41,988 bases of DNA, from the NCBI GenBank assembly GCA_910586045.1, contig CAJUIH010000012.1:4495-46482 (forward strand), in the 5' to 3' direction. Position 1 is the stretch's first letter. Each line of letters begins with the position of its first letter. The notes under the pieces are model-generated. The model searched no databases, was not told where the DNA came from, and saw nothing but the letters and a program-made list of their open reading frames with translations. Shown here one piece after another: positions 16,237-24,642 of the stretch. The position numbers were made by a program, and so were the translations under genes. This DNA comes from an uncultured Eubacterium sp. (GTDB lineage Bacteria > Bacillota > Clostridia > Lachnospirales > Lachnospiraceae).

Positions 16237-18131
16237 ATGTTTTTGTTTCCTGTCAGTTTTTTCTTAACCGCCCTCGCGATTTTCCAGATTCCTTTTCCTT
16301 TCAAAATCTCGTTTTGTCTGACAACGCTGTCAAAATCCTCCTTTAACTGCACCAGATCCGCGTATTTGCGCCCCAGCAGGTTTACCATCTCCCGGTACGG
16401 CGTCTGTCCGCCCGCCGCAAACCGCTGAAACCCGGTTTCCATCTGCGCGTATACCGCCGCTTCTTCCCGCGAAATGGACGCCGCTTTCAAAAGCCTGTCC
16501 ATCGCAAGCTGTTTCTGCTGCGGATTCTCCCGCTGCAAAAAAAACAGCGTCCGGTAAATCATAAAATTCTGCGGCACCGGGAAGAAAAATGTCCACTCAT
16601 AATCAATCACATGCCATCGGTCGTCTGCATCCACAAAAATATTCGGCAAAATGAGGTCAATATCCGATACCTGGCTGCACGCGGACCCTGTTAGGACGTC
16701 CAGCCCTTGTATTTTGCCGAATACCCGTATAAAATCCTCTGTTTCCGCAAACGGAACCGGGTCCCCTCCGTTCCTGATATACCGCATCAGCCGCTTTAAT
16801 TGTTCCAATACCTGCTCGAAATGACCCGTTGTGACTGCCTGTTCTACCTGTGTCTGAAGCGCCTGCGCATGGATGCGGTCAAACTGCGCATACGCCTGCG
16901 CGCCTGTCCCGACCATCCTGCAGCGGTTAAACAAAAGATCCGTATCCGCATACTGCCTGCACAGCCGCCCATATGCCTGCGCAATATGGGCTACATGCGC
17001 GGCGCCCTGCGGATACAGCGGCCGCTTGCATACCTGCGTATCGGCCAGGGTCGTACGCACCGCATAATCCCTGCCGCGGTCCGAAGCATACCGGACATAA
17101 TCCGCCTTTTGCCTGATCCAGCTTCCCGCGCCTTTTGCCGCGAGGCATAAGTAGGAATTGGAAAAAAACGGAAACTGCCTTTCTTCTATAATTCCGTCAA
17201 ATACTTTCTGTTCGTCAAATACAAGAATCCGGTCGTCCTCATAATTGGCGATATTATAATTCAAATCCCCCTTTTGCGGAAGATGCCGGTCCGAATAAAT
17301 ATCCTGTGCAAACCGATAATCCGGATACGGATAATAAAATTCCTGCTGCGAAAAGCCGGTTTTCGCCAAAACATCTTTCAGTCCATTTTGGGAAAACAGC
17401 CGGACGCCATCCTGTTCCAACCCTGCATAGTACCTGCCTGTATACGGTTCCTTATTGCCGGCCCAGTATTTCAATCCAAATTTATTTTCTACCGCAAGCA
17501 GCAGCACACCGTCCGGTTTTAAGAGCCTGCGCAGCTTTTCCAGCAGCTCTTCAGGCTGTTTGGCCAATTCCGGCACACCGACCGCAGTCACAAGGTCAAA
17601 GTTCCCCTCCAGATTTGGCTCGCATTCCGCAAACGGCATCGCGTAAATCGTAAGCGTATCGTACTGGCTGTGCCGTTTTGCATTTGCCATGCAGTAATGT
17701 GGATTCTCTTCCTGGCAGGTTATGCGCGCGCCTTTTTTTAACAGCACGGACGTAATGGAACCGCACCCTGCCCCAAGCTCCAGTACGTTTGCCTGCGCAG
17801 GGATTTCCAGCCATTCGACAATATTTCCGCGCGTCTGCGCAAGCTGGAACATCATCTGCCAGTTCTTTCTGTTGGTAATCTGTTCTTTATAATCCGCTTC
17901 GTCATACCGGCTGACCACTTCCAGAATCTGTCTTGTCTGTTCGTCCGGTTCTTCTTTACGGCCGCTTGCTTTTTCTAGCGTCCATTCCGCCTGTGTATTT
18001 AATTTTTTCTGCCGCTCTTCGTCCTGTCCGCTCCGCCATGGCCATTCCCCGCGGTACAGCACTGCATTCCCAATCTTTTCTTTTAACATCCGCACATTCC
18101 CAATACCAACTTGTTCCATACCATACTGCAT
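16233..18131 (-). CDS. SAM-dependent methyltransferase-kinase fusion, WbdD-like
   Basis: This 632-residue protein has a class I methyltransferase domain at about 90-270. SAM motif I is VLELGAGCGS at 116-125, with FDLVTAVGV at 178-186 and LLKPDGVLLLAVENKFG at 203-219. The second half (about 340-540) looks like a protein-kinase-fold small-molecule kinase: DLILPN at 492-497 matches the HGDLxxxN catalytic loop and HVIDYEW at 507-513 matches the metal-binding DFE. A short, possibly coiled-coil, basic tail follows (590-632). E. coli O9a WbdD has the same methyltransferase, kinase and coiled-coil order, and caps chains to set polymer length for an ABC exporter. A chain-terminating role is inferred from that and from the adjacent exporter. 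No ribosome binding site precedes ATG 18131; ATG 18089 (residue 15) is an alternative start. Confidence 0.75.
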   Translation of the reverse strand: MQYGMEQVGIGNVRMLKEKIGNAVLYRGEWPWRSGQDEERQKKLNTQAEWTLEKASGRKEEPDEQTRQILEVVSRYDEADYKEQITNRKNWQMMFQLAQTRGNIVEWLEIPAQANVLELGAGCGSITSVLLKKGARITCQEENPHYCMANAKRHSQYDTLTIYAMPFAECEPNLEGNFDLVTAVGVPELAKQPEELLEKLRRLLKPDGVLLLAVENKFGLKYWAGNKEPYTGRYYAGLEQDGVRLFSQNGLKDVLAKTGFSQQEFYYPYPDYRFAQDIYSDRHLPQKGDLNYNIANYEDDRILVFDEQKVFDGIIEERQFPFFSNSYLCLAAKGAGSWIRQKADYVRYASDRGRDYAVRTTLADTQVCKRPLYPQGAAHVAHIAQAYGRLCRQYADTDLLFNRCRMVGTGAQAYAQFDRIHAQALQTQVEQAVTTGHFEQVLEQLKRLMRYIRNGGDPVPFAETEDFIRVFGKIQGLDVLTGSACSQVSDIDLILPNIFVDADDRWHVIDYEWTFFFPVPQNFMIYRTLFFLQRENPQQKQLAMDRLLKAASISREEAAVYAQMETGFQRFAAGGQTPYREMVNLLGRKYADLVQLKEDFDSVVRQNEILKGKGIWKIARAVKKKLTGNKNI

Positions 18132-18157
18132 GGAAACTGCATCAAAACTGCATCAAA
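18125..18157. repeat. Three tandem 11-base units at the start of the methyltransferase-kinase gene
   Basis: On the plus strand ACTGCATCAAA occurs twice in direct succession (18136-18146, 18147-18157), preceded by a third unit, ACTGCATGGAA (18125-18135), with two changes. The annotated start codon lies in the third unit. The repeats replace a normal ribosome binding site and may reflect slippage duplication or a start-site control element. Confidence 0.8.
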
Positions 18158-18211
18158 TTCCGTTTCCTGCCGACACCAAGCCTCATAAACCGACAAGATT
18201 CCGCACGAAAA

Positions 18212-18772
18212 CTACCGGTATGTCCTGGTAAACTCCTCCAGGCCGCCCCAATGCTGATCCTTATCCGCTAAAAGCAGTTCCATTCCGTCCGGAATCGGCC
18301 AGTCAATCGCAATGGCCGGATCATTATAGATCAAACCGCCCTCATCGTTTGGATGATAAAAATCGGTACATTTATATGCAAACTCCGCGTAATCCGACAA
18401 TACAAGAAAACCGTGCGCAAAATCCTTTGGTATAAAAAACTGTTTCTTATTCTCTTCCGAAAGCAGGACGCCATGCCATTTTCCATAGGTCTTTGATCCC
18501 CTGCGCAAATCTACCGCCACGTCATACACTTCCCCGCGGATCACCCGCACCAGCTTATCCTGCGGATAATGAATTTGAAAATGCAGGCCGCGCAGAACGC
18601 CTTTTTTGGACGCGGACTGGTTGTCCTGTACAAACTGCTGGCCAATCCCCGCTTCCTTAAAGTCATTGTAGTTATACGTCTCCATAAAATAACCGCGTGC
18701 ATCCCCAAATACGGTTGGCTCGATTTCATACAGCCCCTCGATCTCACATGTGGTTACTTTTATTTTTCCCAT
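18212..18772 (-). CDS. rfbC: dTDP-4-dehydrorhamnose 3,5-epimerase
   Basis: RfbC (RmlC) converts dTDP-4-dehydro-6-deoxyglucose to dTDP-4-dehydro-L-rhamnose, the third step of dTDP-L-rhamnose synthesis. The 186-residue length and cupin fold motifs fit. Visible are PTVFGDARGYFMETYN at about 19-34, the catalytic His in LRGLHFQIHYPQDKLVRV at about 60-77, and the Tyr-containing YKCTDFYHPNDEGG near 132-146. The ATG is preceded by AAAGGA with 7 bases of spacing. It follows rfbA by 66 bases. All four Rml enzymes are in this locus, so the pathway is complete. Confidence 0.97.
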   Translation of the reverse strand: MGKIKVTTCEIEGLYEIEPTVFGDARGYFMETYNYNDFKEAGIGQQFVQDNQSASKKGVLRGLHFQIHYPQDKLVRVIRGEVYDVAVDLRRGSKTYGKWHGVLLSEENKKQFFIPKDFAHGFLVLSDYAEFAYKCTDFYHPNDEGGLIYNDPAIAIDWPIPDGMELLLADKDQHWGGLEEFTRTYR

Positions 18773-18838
18773 ATCCTGATCCTTTCCCGTTTTCCTGCAG
18801 GTTTTTATCGTTTTGTTTCCTGCGTTTTTTCCATCTCT

Positions 18839-19708
18839 CTAGGACTCTTTCGCAATGTCCATCAAGTACTGCCCATAATTCGTCTTTAACAGCGGCTGCG
18901 CCAGTTCCATTAACTGCTCCCGCCCGATAAACCCGCTGTTGTAGGCAATTTCCTCAATGCACGAGATATACCGCCCCTGCCTTTTTTGTACCGCGGCTAC
19001 AAAGTCCGACGCGTCCAGCAGGGAATCGTGCGTCCCGGTATCCAGCCACGCAAACCCGCGTCCAAGCGGCTCTACTTTCAGCTTTCCGCGCTGTAAATAT
19101 TCATGATTTACAGCAGTGATTTCAATTTCCCCCCGTGCCGAAGGTTTTACATTTTTAGCGATTTCTACCACATCGCGGTCATAAAAATACAGCCCAGGCA
19201 CCGCGTAGTTCGATTTCGGATGCTCTGGCTTTTCTTCAATTGAATGGGCCGTCCCCTGTTCGTCAAACTCTACGACGCCGTATTCCCTCGGGTCTTTCAC
19301 ATAGTACCCAAAGATTACCGCGCCGTCCTGAATAGACGCGGCACGCTTTAACACCCTGGAGAAACTCTGCCCGTAAAATATATTATCCCCGAGCACCAGG
19401 GCCGCCGTATCGTTACCGATAAAGGATTGCCCTATGATAAACGCGTCCGCCAGCCCGCGCGGACTTTCCTGCACCGCATACTCCATATGCAGCCCAAGCT
19501 GGCTGCCGTCGCCGAACAAATCCTCAAATACCGGCAGGTCCCGCGCCGTAGAAATAATTAAAATATCCCGGATCCCGGCCAGCATCAGCGTGGACAGCGG
19601 GTAATAGATCATTGGCTTGTCATAGACCGGCATGATCTGTTTTGATATGGATTTTGTCAGCGGGTACAGCCTTGTGCCGGACCCTCCGGCCAAAATGATT
19701 CCTTTCAT
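18839..19708 (-). CDS. rfbA: Glucose-1-phosphate thymidylyltransferase
   Basis: RfbA (RmlA) makes dTDP-glucose from glucose-1-phosphate and dTTP, the first step toward dTDP-L-rhamnose. The 289-residue protein begins KGIILAGGSGTRLYPLTKSISKQ, the nucleotidyltransferase signature LAGGxGTRL with the catalytic Arg and Lys. LGDNIFYG near 107-114, VEFDEQGTAHSIEEKP near 153-168 and AWLDTGTHDSL near 222-232 are the expected substrate-binding motifs. AAGGAG lies 9 bases upstream of the ATG. It sits between the large GT2 gene and rfbC on the same strand. Confidence 0.97.
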   Translation of the reverse strand: MKGIILAGGSGTRLYPLTKSISKQIMPVYDKPMIYYPLSTLMLAGIRDILIISTARDLPVFEDLFGDGSQLGLHMEYAVQESPRGLADAFIIGQSFIGNDTAALVLGDNIFYGQSFSRVLKRAASIQDGAVIFGYYVKDPREYGVVEFDEQGTAHSIEEKPEHPKSNYAVPGLYFYDRDVVEIAKNVKPSARGEIEITAVNHEYLQRGKLKVEPLGRGFAWLDTGTHDSLLDASDFVAAVQKRQGRYISCIEEIAYNSGFIGREQLMELAQPLLKTNYGQYLMDIAKES

Positions 19709-19750
19709 GGCCCTATACTCCTTCTCACTTATTTTTTCCCATTGTACTTT

Positions 19751-22372
19751 TTATTTTAACAGTTCTATCCTGCGGAGGGAAAAATCCTGATAACGCCTTG
19801 TCAGGTTTGGATTATAATACGGGTCGCCCGCGCCGATCAGGTCTGCCCACCGTGAAGTAAACAGGTCGACCTCCCGGTTGTAGCGCGCCAGCTTTTCAGC
19901 CGTATTTTCCACACCTCTCGACTTGTACTCGTAATGATGCAGTACCGCAAACGGGTTATATACAACCAGTTTCCCGCTGCTGCGCACTTTCAGGCAGTAA
20001 TCAATGTCATTATAGGCAATCTGCAGTTCTTCATCAAGCCCGCCGACCTGTTCGAACACACTTTTTTTCGTCATCATACAGGCCGCCGTCACCGCGCTGT
20101 AATCCTGCGGACAGACAATCCGGTTCAGGTATCCCCCGTTTTCTTTCGCAAAGCCCTGGAAGCCTTCCCCGCAAATCCCCCCAAGGCCAATGACTACGCC
20201 TGCATGCTGGATCGTATCGTCAAAGTAAAACAGCCTTGCGCCGCATACCCCGACATCCGCCCGCATACAGTACCCAAGCATTTCTTCCATAAAATCAGGC
20301 GAAATCACTTCCGTATCATTGTTTAACAGCAGGATATATTCTCCTTTGCATGCTGTTACCCCAAAATTATTGATTTTGGAATAATTATACTCATATTTCC
20401 AGTAAATCACACGAATCCGGCTGTCCTGTTCCTGTATTTTCTTATAATAAGCAAACGTACTGTCCTGCGTGCTGTTGTTTTCTACGATTACGATTTCATA
20501 ATTCGGATACGTACACTGTGTCAGCACAGACTGTATACAGGTGTCCAGATCTTCGATATGGTCTTTGTTCGGGATCAGGACCGACACCAAAGGCTGTTCG
20601 TTCCATGTATATACCGTATGATAAATACCCGGCACCTGCGACTCCTCTGCGCGGGCCGGAAGATTCTGCCGCCTGTAATGCGCGTTCAGTGCATCCGCGG
20701 CCTGCAAGGCCCGCGTGTTTTCCGTGTCTGTATGCGCTTGCTTCCTTTCCCCGTCAAGTGCCCTTTTATGATAAACAACCCGCGCGAGGTGTCCGATACA
20801 TGCAGCCGCCTCCGCCGCGCGGATCACATAATCATACGCCGCGTCCGCACCATACCGCGGATCCCACAGCCCGGCCTTTGCCGCCGTATCCGCCCGCAGC
20901 AGCAGCATATGCCCGGTATAATACATCCCGCGCAGCATATCGATATTAAAATCCGATTTAAATACCGGACTGGAATAAAGCGTCCCGTCGCCGGATACCT
21001 GGTCTTCATCCGTATAACAAAGGTCCGTTTTAGGATTTTGCTCCCATAATTTTACGCAGCTATACAGCGCGTCCGGTTCCAACGTATCCGCGGATGATAG
21101 AAAAGCCATCCACGGCTGGGCGTACGGCGCGTGATCCGCATCCGCGCCATGCCGGCCCTGCGCCGTTTCTCTTCCATTCATGCAAGCCGCCTGCTTTTGC
21201 ATCCTTGCGGCCGCTTCTTTTACAGCCCTGGCTGTTTTTCGTTCGATGCGATCCTGATCTGCCGCGTTCACAAGTATAATCCGGCTTTCGGGCTGCTTCG
21301 CCTGTGCTCTGTACCCCTGTCCGCATAGGGTCCGGCTCGCGGCATACCCGCGAAACTGCCGGCGGATGATTTGTTTGACCGTCTCTTTTTCTGCTTCCGT
21401 ACAGGCAATCACCCATTTCCAGTTTGTATAAGTCTGTTTTATTACAGAAGCGGCCGTTTCTTCGAAAAAGCGGGCGCCCTGTTCCACTATATCCTGGTAT
21501 GGCGTAACCAGGTAAATAAGCGGCCGAAAAGTACTGTGTTCCTGCCGCTGTCTTAGCAGTTCCTTTTCGGACGGCATATTCTTTTTCCGCCATTTCATAT
21601 AATTCCCGGTATCCCCGACCAGCTCGTACAGTTCATTGACCGCGCGCTTATACGTTTTTACCATCCCGTTGCGCCGCATAAAATAATGCGCTTTGCGCAC
21701 ATACAGGCCGATTTTATTCCGGTCGAGCGCACGAAACTCCCTCGTAACCGAGTTGACGCCGTCCGTCATTTGAAGCGTCATTTTTTCCCTGCCATTGACC
21801 GGTACCGTAATGCTGAACCCGCTGTCGGAAAGCGTTTCCGCCTCTCTATGCTCCAATGCGACATCCGGCCTTGGGAAATGGCTGACCTCACATGCCAGCG
21901 GATGCCCGGAATGATCCAAAACGGAGATCGTCACCGGACGCTGCGAAGCCGCCCAGCCGCCCAGCACACAGCCGGCCCCGGTTGACTGCATGTCCGTAAT
22001 CCTGCAGTCCAACTGCCCCTGCAGTTTTTTCAGACGCTTCATACTGCGCTCATAAATCCTGGTACCGTCCGCCAGGCAGACCGTCACACGGCGGTAACCG
22101 GACAGCTTCGGCGGCAGCGTTACGATCACGACATATTCTCTGATAATTTTCATGTCGAATTTGGCATATTTTTGCCGGACCGAATCGTCCGAAAAACTGC
22201 GTACGCACACCTCCAGGCGCTTCCGGTCGGCGAAAGCCCGAAACATTTGCCGCAGCTTGTTTGTTTCCGGTATTTGCCCGGATTCCCGGTCAAACCACCC
22301 GGTCAGCACAAACTTATCCTTGTCCGAAATATGAAAATGTCCTTCTCTTACTATAAACTTCGTTTCACTCAT
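19751..22372 (-). CDS. Large multidomain family 2 glycosyltransferase
   Basis: This 873-residue protein has two GT2-like regions after an N-terminal non-catalytic part (1-230) that looks like beta-rich domains with repeated VTxxLADG/TDGVNSV motifs. The first GT-like region (about 300-560) begins PLIYLVTPYQD and retains DLCYTDEDQVSGDG. A roughly 90-residue charged, Ala/Gln-rich insertion (about 350-440) interrupts its nucleotide-binding core, and it may be inactive. The second region (595-820) is a typical active GT2: VSVLIPNKDHIEDL, VIVENNSTQDST, LLLNNDTEVISP at 682-693, and the TAACMMTKK and FNDxDYCLK-type acceptor region. The domain order resembles Myxococcus RfbC-type O-antigen/rhamnan glycosyltransferases. 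It lies between rfbB and rfbA, so it probably uses dTDP-rhamnose, but the donor is inferred only from this position. Confidence 0.85.
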   Translation of the reverse strand: MSETKFIVREGHFHISDKDKFVLTGWFDRESGQIPETNKLRQMFRAFADRKRLEVCVRSFSDDSVRQKYAKFDMKIIREYVVIVTLPPKLSGYRRVTVCLADGTRIYERSMKRLKKLQGQLDCRITDMQSTGAGCVLGGWAASQRPVTISVLDHSGHPLACEVSHFPRPDVALEHREAETLSDSGFSITVPVNGREKMTLQMTDGVNSVTREFRALDRNKIGLYVRKAHYFMRRNGMVKTYKRAVNELYELVGDTGNYMKWRKKNMPSEKELLRQRQEHSTFRPLIYLVTPYQDIVEQGARFFEETAASVIKQTYTNWKWVIACTEAEKETVKQIIRRQFRGYAASRTLCGQGYRAQAKQPESRIILVNAADQDRIERKTARAVKEAAARMQKQAACMNGRETAQGRHGADADHAPYAQPWMAFLSSADTLEPDALYSCVKLWEQNPKTDLCYTDEDQVSGDGTLYSSPVFKSDFNIDMLRGMYYTGHMLLLRADTAAKAGLWDPRYGADAAYDYVIRAAEAAACIGHLARVVYHKRALDGERKQAHTDTENTRALQAADALNAHYRRQNLPARAEESQVPGIYHTVYTWNEQPLVSVLIPNKDHIEDLDTCIQSVLTQCTYPNYEIVIVENNSTQDSTFAYYKKIQEQDSRIRVIYWKYEYNYSKINNFGVTACKGEYILLLNNDTEVISPDFMEEMLGYCMRADVGVCGARLFYFDDTIQHAGVVIGLGGICGEGFQGFAKENGGYLNRIVCPQDYSAVTAACMMTKKSVFEQVGGLDEELQIAYNDIDYCLKVRSSGKLVVYNPFAVLHHYEYKSRGVENTAEKLARYNREVDLFTSRWADLIGAGDPYYNPNLTRRYQDFSLRRIELLK

Positions 22373-22402
22373 AGGCCAGCCCTTTGTTCCCTGCGGTCAT
22401 CC

Positions 22403-23485
22403 TTACTTTCCATTGTACATTTCTTCATAATACTTCTGATAATCCCCGCTGGTAACATTTTCCATCCAGTCCTCATGTGCAAAGTACCAGGCAATCGTCT
22501 GCCTGATCCCGTCTTTAAACATGGTTTCCGGTTCCCAGCCAATTTCCGCTTTTATTTTATCCGGTGCAATCGCGTAACGGCGGTCATGGCCCTTACGGTC
22601 TTCTACATACGTAATCAAATCCTTGCTGACCTGCTTTCTGCGCGGGTCTTCCTCCGGCAGCATTTCCAGCAGCGTTTCGATAATTACGGTTACAATCTCG
22701 ATATTCTGCTTTTCATTATGTCCGCCGACATTATACGTTTCCCCAGGCTTTCCTTTCTCAATGACCAGATCGATTGCTTTCGCGTGGTCGTCTACATACA
22801 GCCAGTCGCGGACGTTCTTTCCGTCTCCATAAACCGGAAGCTTCTTTCCGTGCAGCGCGTTGTTAATCATCAGCGGGATCAGCTTCTCCGGAAACTGGTA
22901 CGGGCCGTAATTATTGGAACAGTTCGTAATATTCGCCGGAAAATGGTACGTATCCATATAAGCCTTTACAAGCAGGTCGGAAGAAGCTTTGCTTGCGCTG
23001 TACGGGCTGTGCGGCGCATACGGCGTAGTTTCATAAAAATAGCCGCCGTCCTCTTCCAAAGAGCCGTATACCTCGTCCGTGGACACATGCAGAAATTTCT
23101 TCCCCTGCGCAAAGCTTCCGTCTTCCAGTTCCCATGCGGCCCTGGCGCAATTGAGCATGACAGCCGTACCAAGTACGTTTGTCTGCACAAATACTTCCGG
23201 ATTGCGGATACTGCGGTCTACATGGGATTCCGCCGCAAAGTGCACGACGCAGTCTATTGGATTGTCGGCAAAAATCTGTTCGATTGCTTCCTTATCGCAG
23301 ATATCCGCTTTGACAAACGTATAGTTGTCCCGATTTTCCACATCCTTTAAATTTTCCAGATTGCCCGCATAAGTCAGCGCATCCACATTGATGATGCGGA
23401 TTTGCCGGTCATATTTGCGGAACATATACTGAATAAAATTTGAGCCGATAAATCCCGCTCCTCCGGTTACCAAGTAAGTTTTCAT
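22403..23485 (-). CDS. rfbB: dTDP-glucose 4,6-dehydratase
   Basis: RfbB (RmlB) converts dTDP-glucose to dTDP-4-dehydro-6-deoxyglucose. The 360-residue protein is an extended short-chain dehydrogenase. The NAD-binding motif is TGGAGFIGSNF at 8-18. The catalytic stretch is STDEVYG with ETTPYAPHSPYSASKA, giving the YxxxK pair. NCSNNYGPYQFPEKLIP and YVDDHAKAID follow. I chose ATG 23485 (MKTYLVTGG) over an ATG nine codons earlier: GGAGGGAG ends about 8 bases upstream and family members begin just before the Gly-rich motif. It starts 32 bases after rfbD stops. Confidence 0.97.
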   Translation of the reverse strand: MKTYLVTGGAGFIGSNFIQYMFRKYDRQIRIINVDALTYAGNLENLKDVENRDNYTFVKADICDKEAIEQIFADNPIDCVVHFAAESHVDRSIRNPEVFVQTNVLGTAVMLNCARAAWELEDGSFAQGKKFLHVSTDEVYGSLEEDGGYFYETTPYAPHSPYSASKASSDLLVKAYMDTYHFPANITNCSNNYGPYQFPEKLIPLMINNALHGKKLPVYGDGKNVRDWLYVDDHAKAIDLVIEKGKPGETYNVGGHNEKQNIEIVTVIIETLLEMLPEEDPRRKQVSKDLITYVEDRKGHDRRYAIAPDKIKAEIGWEPETMFKDGIRQTIAWYFAHEDWMENVTSGDYQKYYEEMYNGK

Positions 23486-23516
23486 CGTTCTTTCTCCCTC
23501 CGTCATTCGCATCTGG

Positions 23517-24359
23517 TTACAGTATGTCCTTCATATAAACACTTAATGCATCTTTCCAGTCTGCCATGCGAAAATCCGTCGTCATACGCAGCATCTGGTT
23601 ATCCAGTACCGAATAGGCCGGACGCGGTGCGGCTGCTCCAAATTCCTCTGTCGTAATATATGCTACCCTGGTATTTTTTCCGGCCTGGCGGAAAATCTCA
23701 ACCGCAAAGTCCGCCCAACTGCAGAACCCTTCGCAGGTTCCATGGAAAATCCCGTAATTATCCGTCGGTTCTAATACGCGGATCATTTTCGCCAATTGTA
23801 CCGCGCTGGTCGGCGTACCTACCTGGTCGCCTACGACGCGCACCTGGTCATTTGTCTGCGCGAGCCGCAGCATCGTAGCGACAAAATTTTTTCCCTCCCC
23901 ATACAGCCAGGCCGTCCGTATAATAAAATACCGACCGGCAAAATCCCTTACAAACTGCTCGCCTGCCAGTTTGGTCGAGCCGTAAACGCTGTTTGGATCC
24001 GTCCGGTCCGTTTCAATATAAGGCTTGTCCCCTGTGCCGGAAAACACATAATCCGTCGAAATCTGGATCATCTTCGCCCCGGTTTCCCTTGCCGCAATAC
24101 TCAGATTGCGCGGGCCGAGCGCGTTGATTTGAAACGCCTTGTCATACTCCGCCTCACATAAATCCACCGCCGTCATAGCGCCGCAGTTTACAATCACGTC
24201 CGGGCGCGTGCCGCGCACAAAGTCCAGCACCGCATCCAGATTCGTAATATCCAGTTCGCCTACATCTGTATTTATAAGTTCCGCCGCTTCCCCTTTGTAT
24301 TCCTGGTTCAGCGCGCGCCCCAACTGCCCGCTGCAGCCGGTAATCAACAGTTTTCTCAT
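23517..24359 (-). CDS. rfbD: dTDP-4-dehydrorhamnose reductase
   Basis: RfbD (RmlD) makes dTDP-L-rhamnose with NAD(P)H in the last step of the pathway. The 280-residue protein has the Rossmann motif ITGCSGQLGRAL at 6-17. The active-site stretch is QISTDYVFSGTGDKPYIE, with DPNSVYGSTKLAGE carrying YxxxK. RTAWLYGEGKNFV follows, all as in the family. AGGAG lies 9 bases before the ATG. The gene starts only a few bases after the HPr-like gene stops, so the rhamnose pathway is likely co-transcribed with glmM-HPr. Confidence 0.97.
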   Translation of the reverse strand: MRKLLITGCSGQLGRALNQEYKGEAAELINTDVGELDITNLDAVLDFVRGTRPDVIVNCGAMTAVDLCEAEYDKAFQINALGPRNLSIAARETGAKMIQISTDYVFSGTGDKPYIETDRTDPNSVYGSTKLAGEQFVRDFAGRYFIIRTAWLYGEGKNFVATMLRLAQTNDQVRVVGDQVGTPTSAVQLAKMIRVLEPTDNYGIFHGTCEGFCSWADFAVEIFRQAGKNTRVAYITTEEFGAAAPRPAYSVLDNQMLRMTTDFRMADWKDALSVYMKDIL

Positions 24360-24363
24360 ACCA

Positions 24364-24630
24364 TTATTCTCCTAAACCCGATTCAATTAATTCCACCATA
24401 TCTTTTAACGCCTGCGCTTCGTCGTCGCCTTCGCAGATCAGTTCTATTTCATCCCCGCATTTAATACAGGCGCCAAGCACGCTCAATACACTCTTGGCAT
24501 TCGCTATATTTTCTCCTCCGTACTTAAATGTAATGACAGAGCAATAATCAATCGCTGTTTTGCACAAAACCCCTGCGGGCCTAAGATGCAGGCCCGTCGG
24601 GTTTTTAATGGTTACTTTCTGACTTACCAT
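24364..24630 (-). CDS. HPr family phosphocarrier protein
   Basis: This 88-residue protein matches HPr in length and fold motifs. The phosphoacceptor site is NPTGLHLRPAG with His15. The regulatory serine motif NAKSVLSVL has Ser47, the site used by HPr kinase in Firmicutes. It may be the general PTS phosphocarrier PtsH or a Crh-like regulatory paralogue; Crh lacks the histidine, so the retained His15 argues for phosphotransfer ability. It lies 13 bases after glmM and 4 bases before rfbD, inside a cell-wall precursor operon and away from any ptsI or EII genes. The context suggests a link between carbon status and wall polymer synthesis, which is inference. AGGAG lies 9 bases before the ATG. Confidence 0.93.
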   Translation of the reverse strand: MVSQKVTIKNPTGLHLRPAGVLCKTAIDYCSVITFKYGGENIANAKSVLSVLGACIKCGDEIELICEGDDEAQALKDMVELIESGLGE

Positions 24631-24642
24631 ACCCTTTTACTC

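Noticed and set aside
22172..23350. 392-codon plus-strand open frame opposite rfbB and the large GT gene
   Set aside because: It lies antisense to two confidently identified minus-strand genes, straddles their junction and has no family motifs or ribosome binding site. It is a shadow of their codon use.
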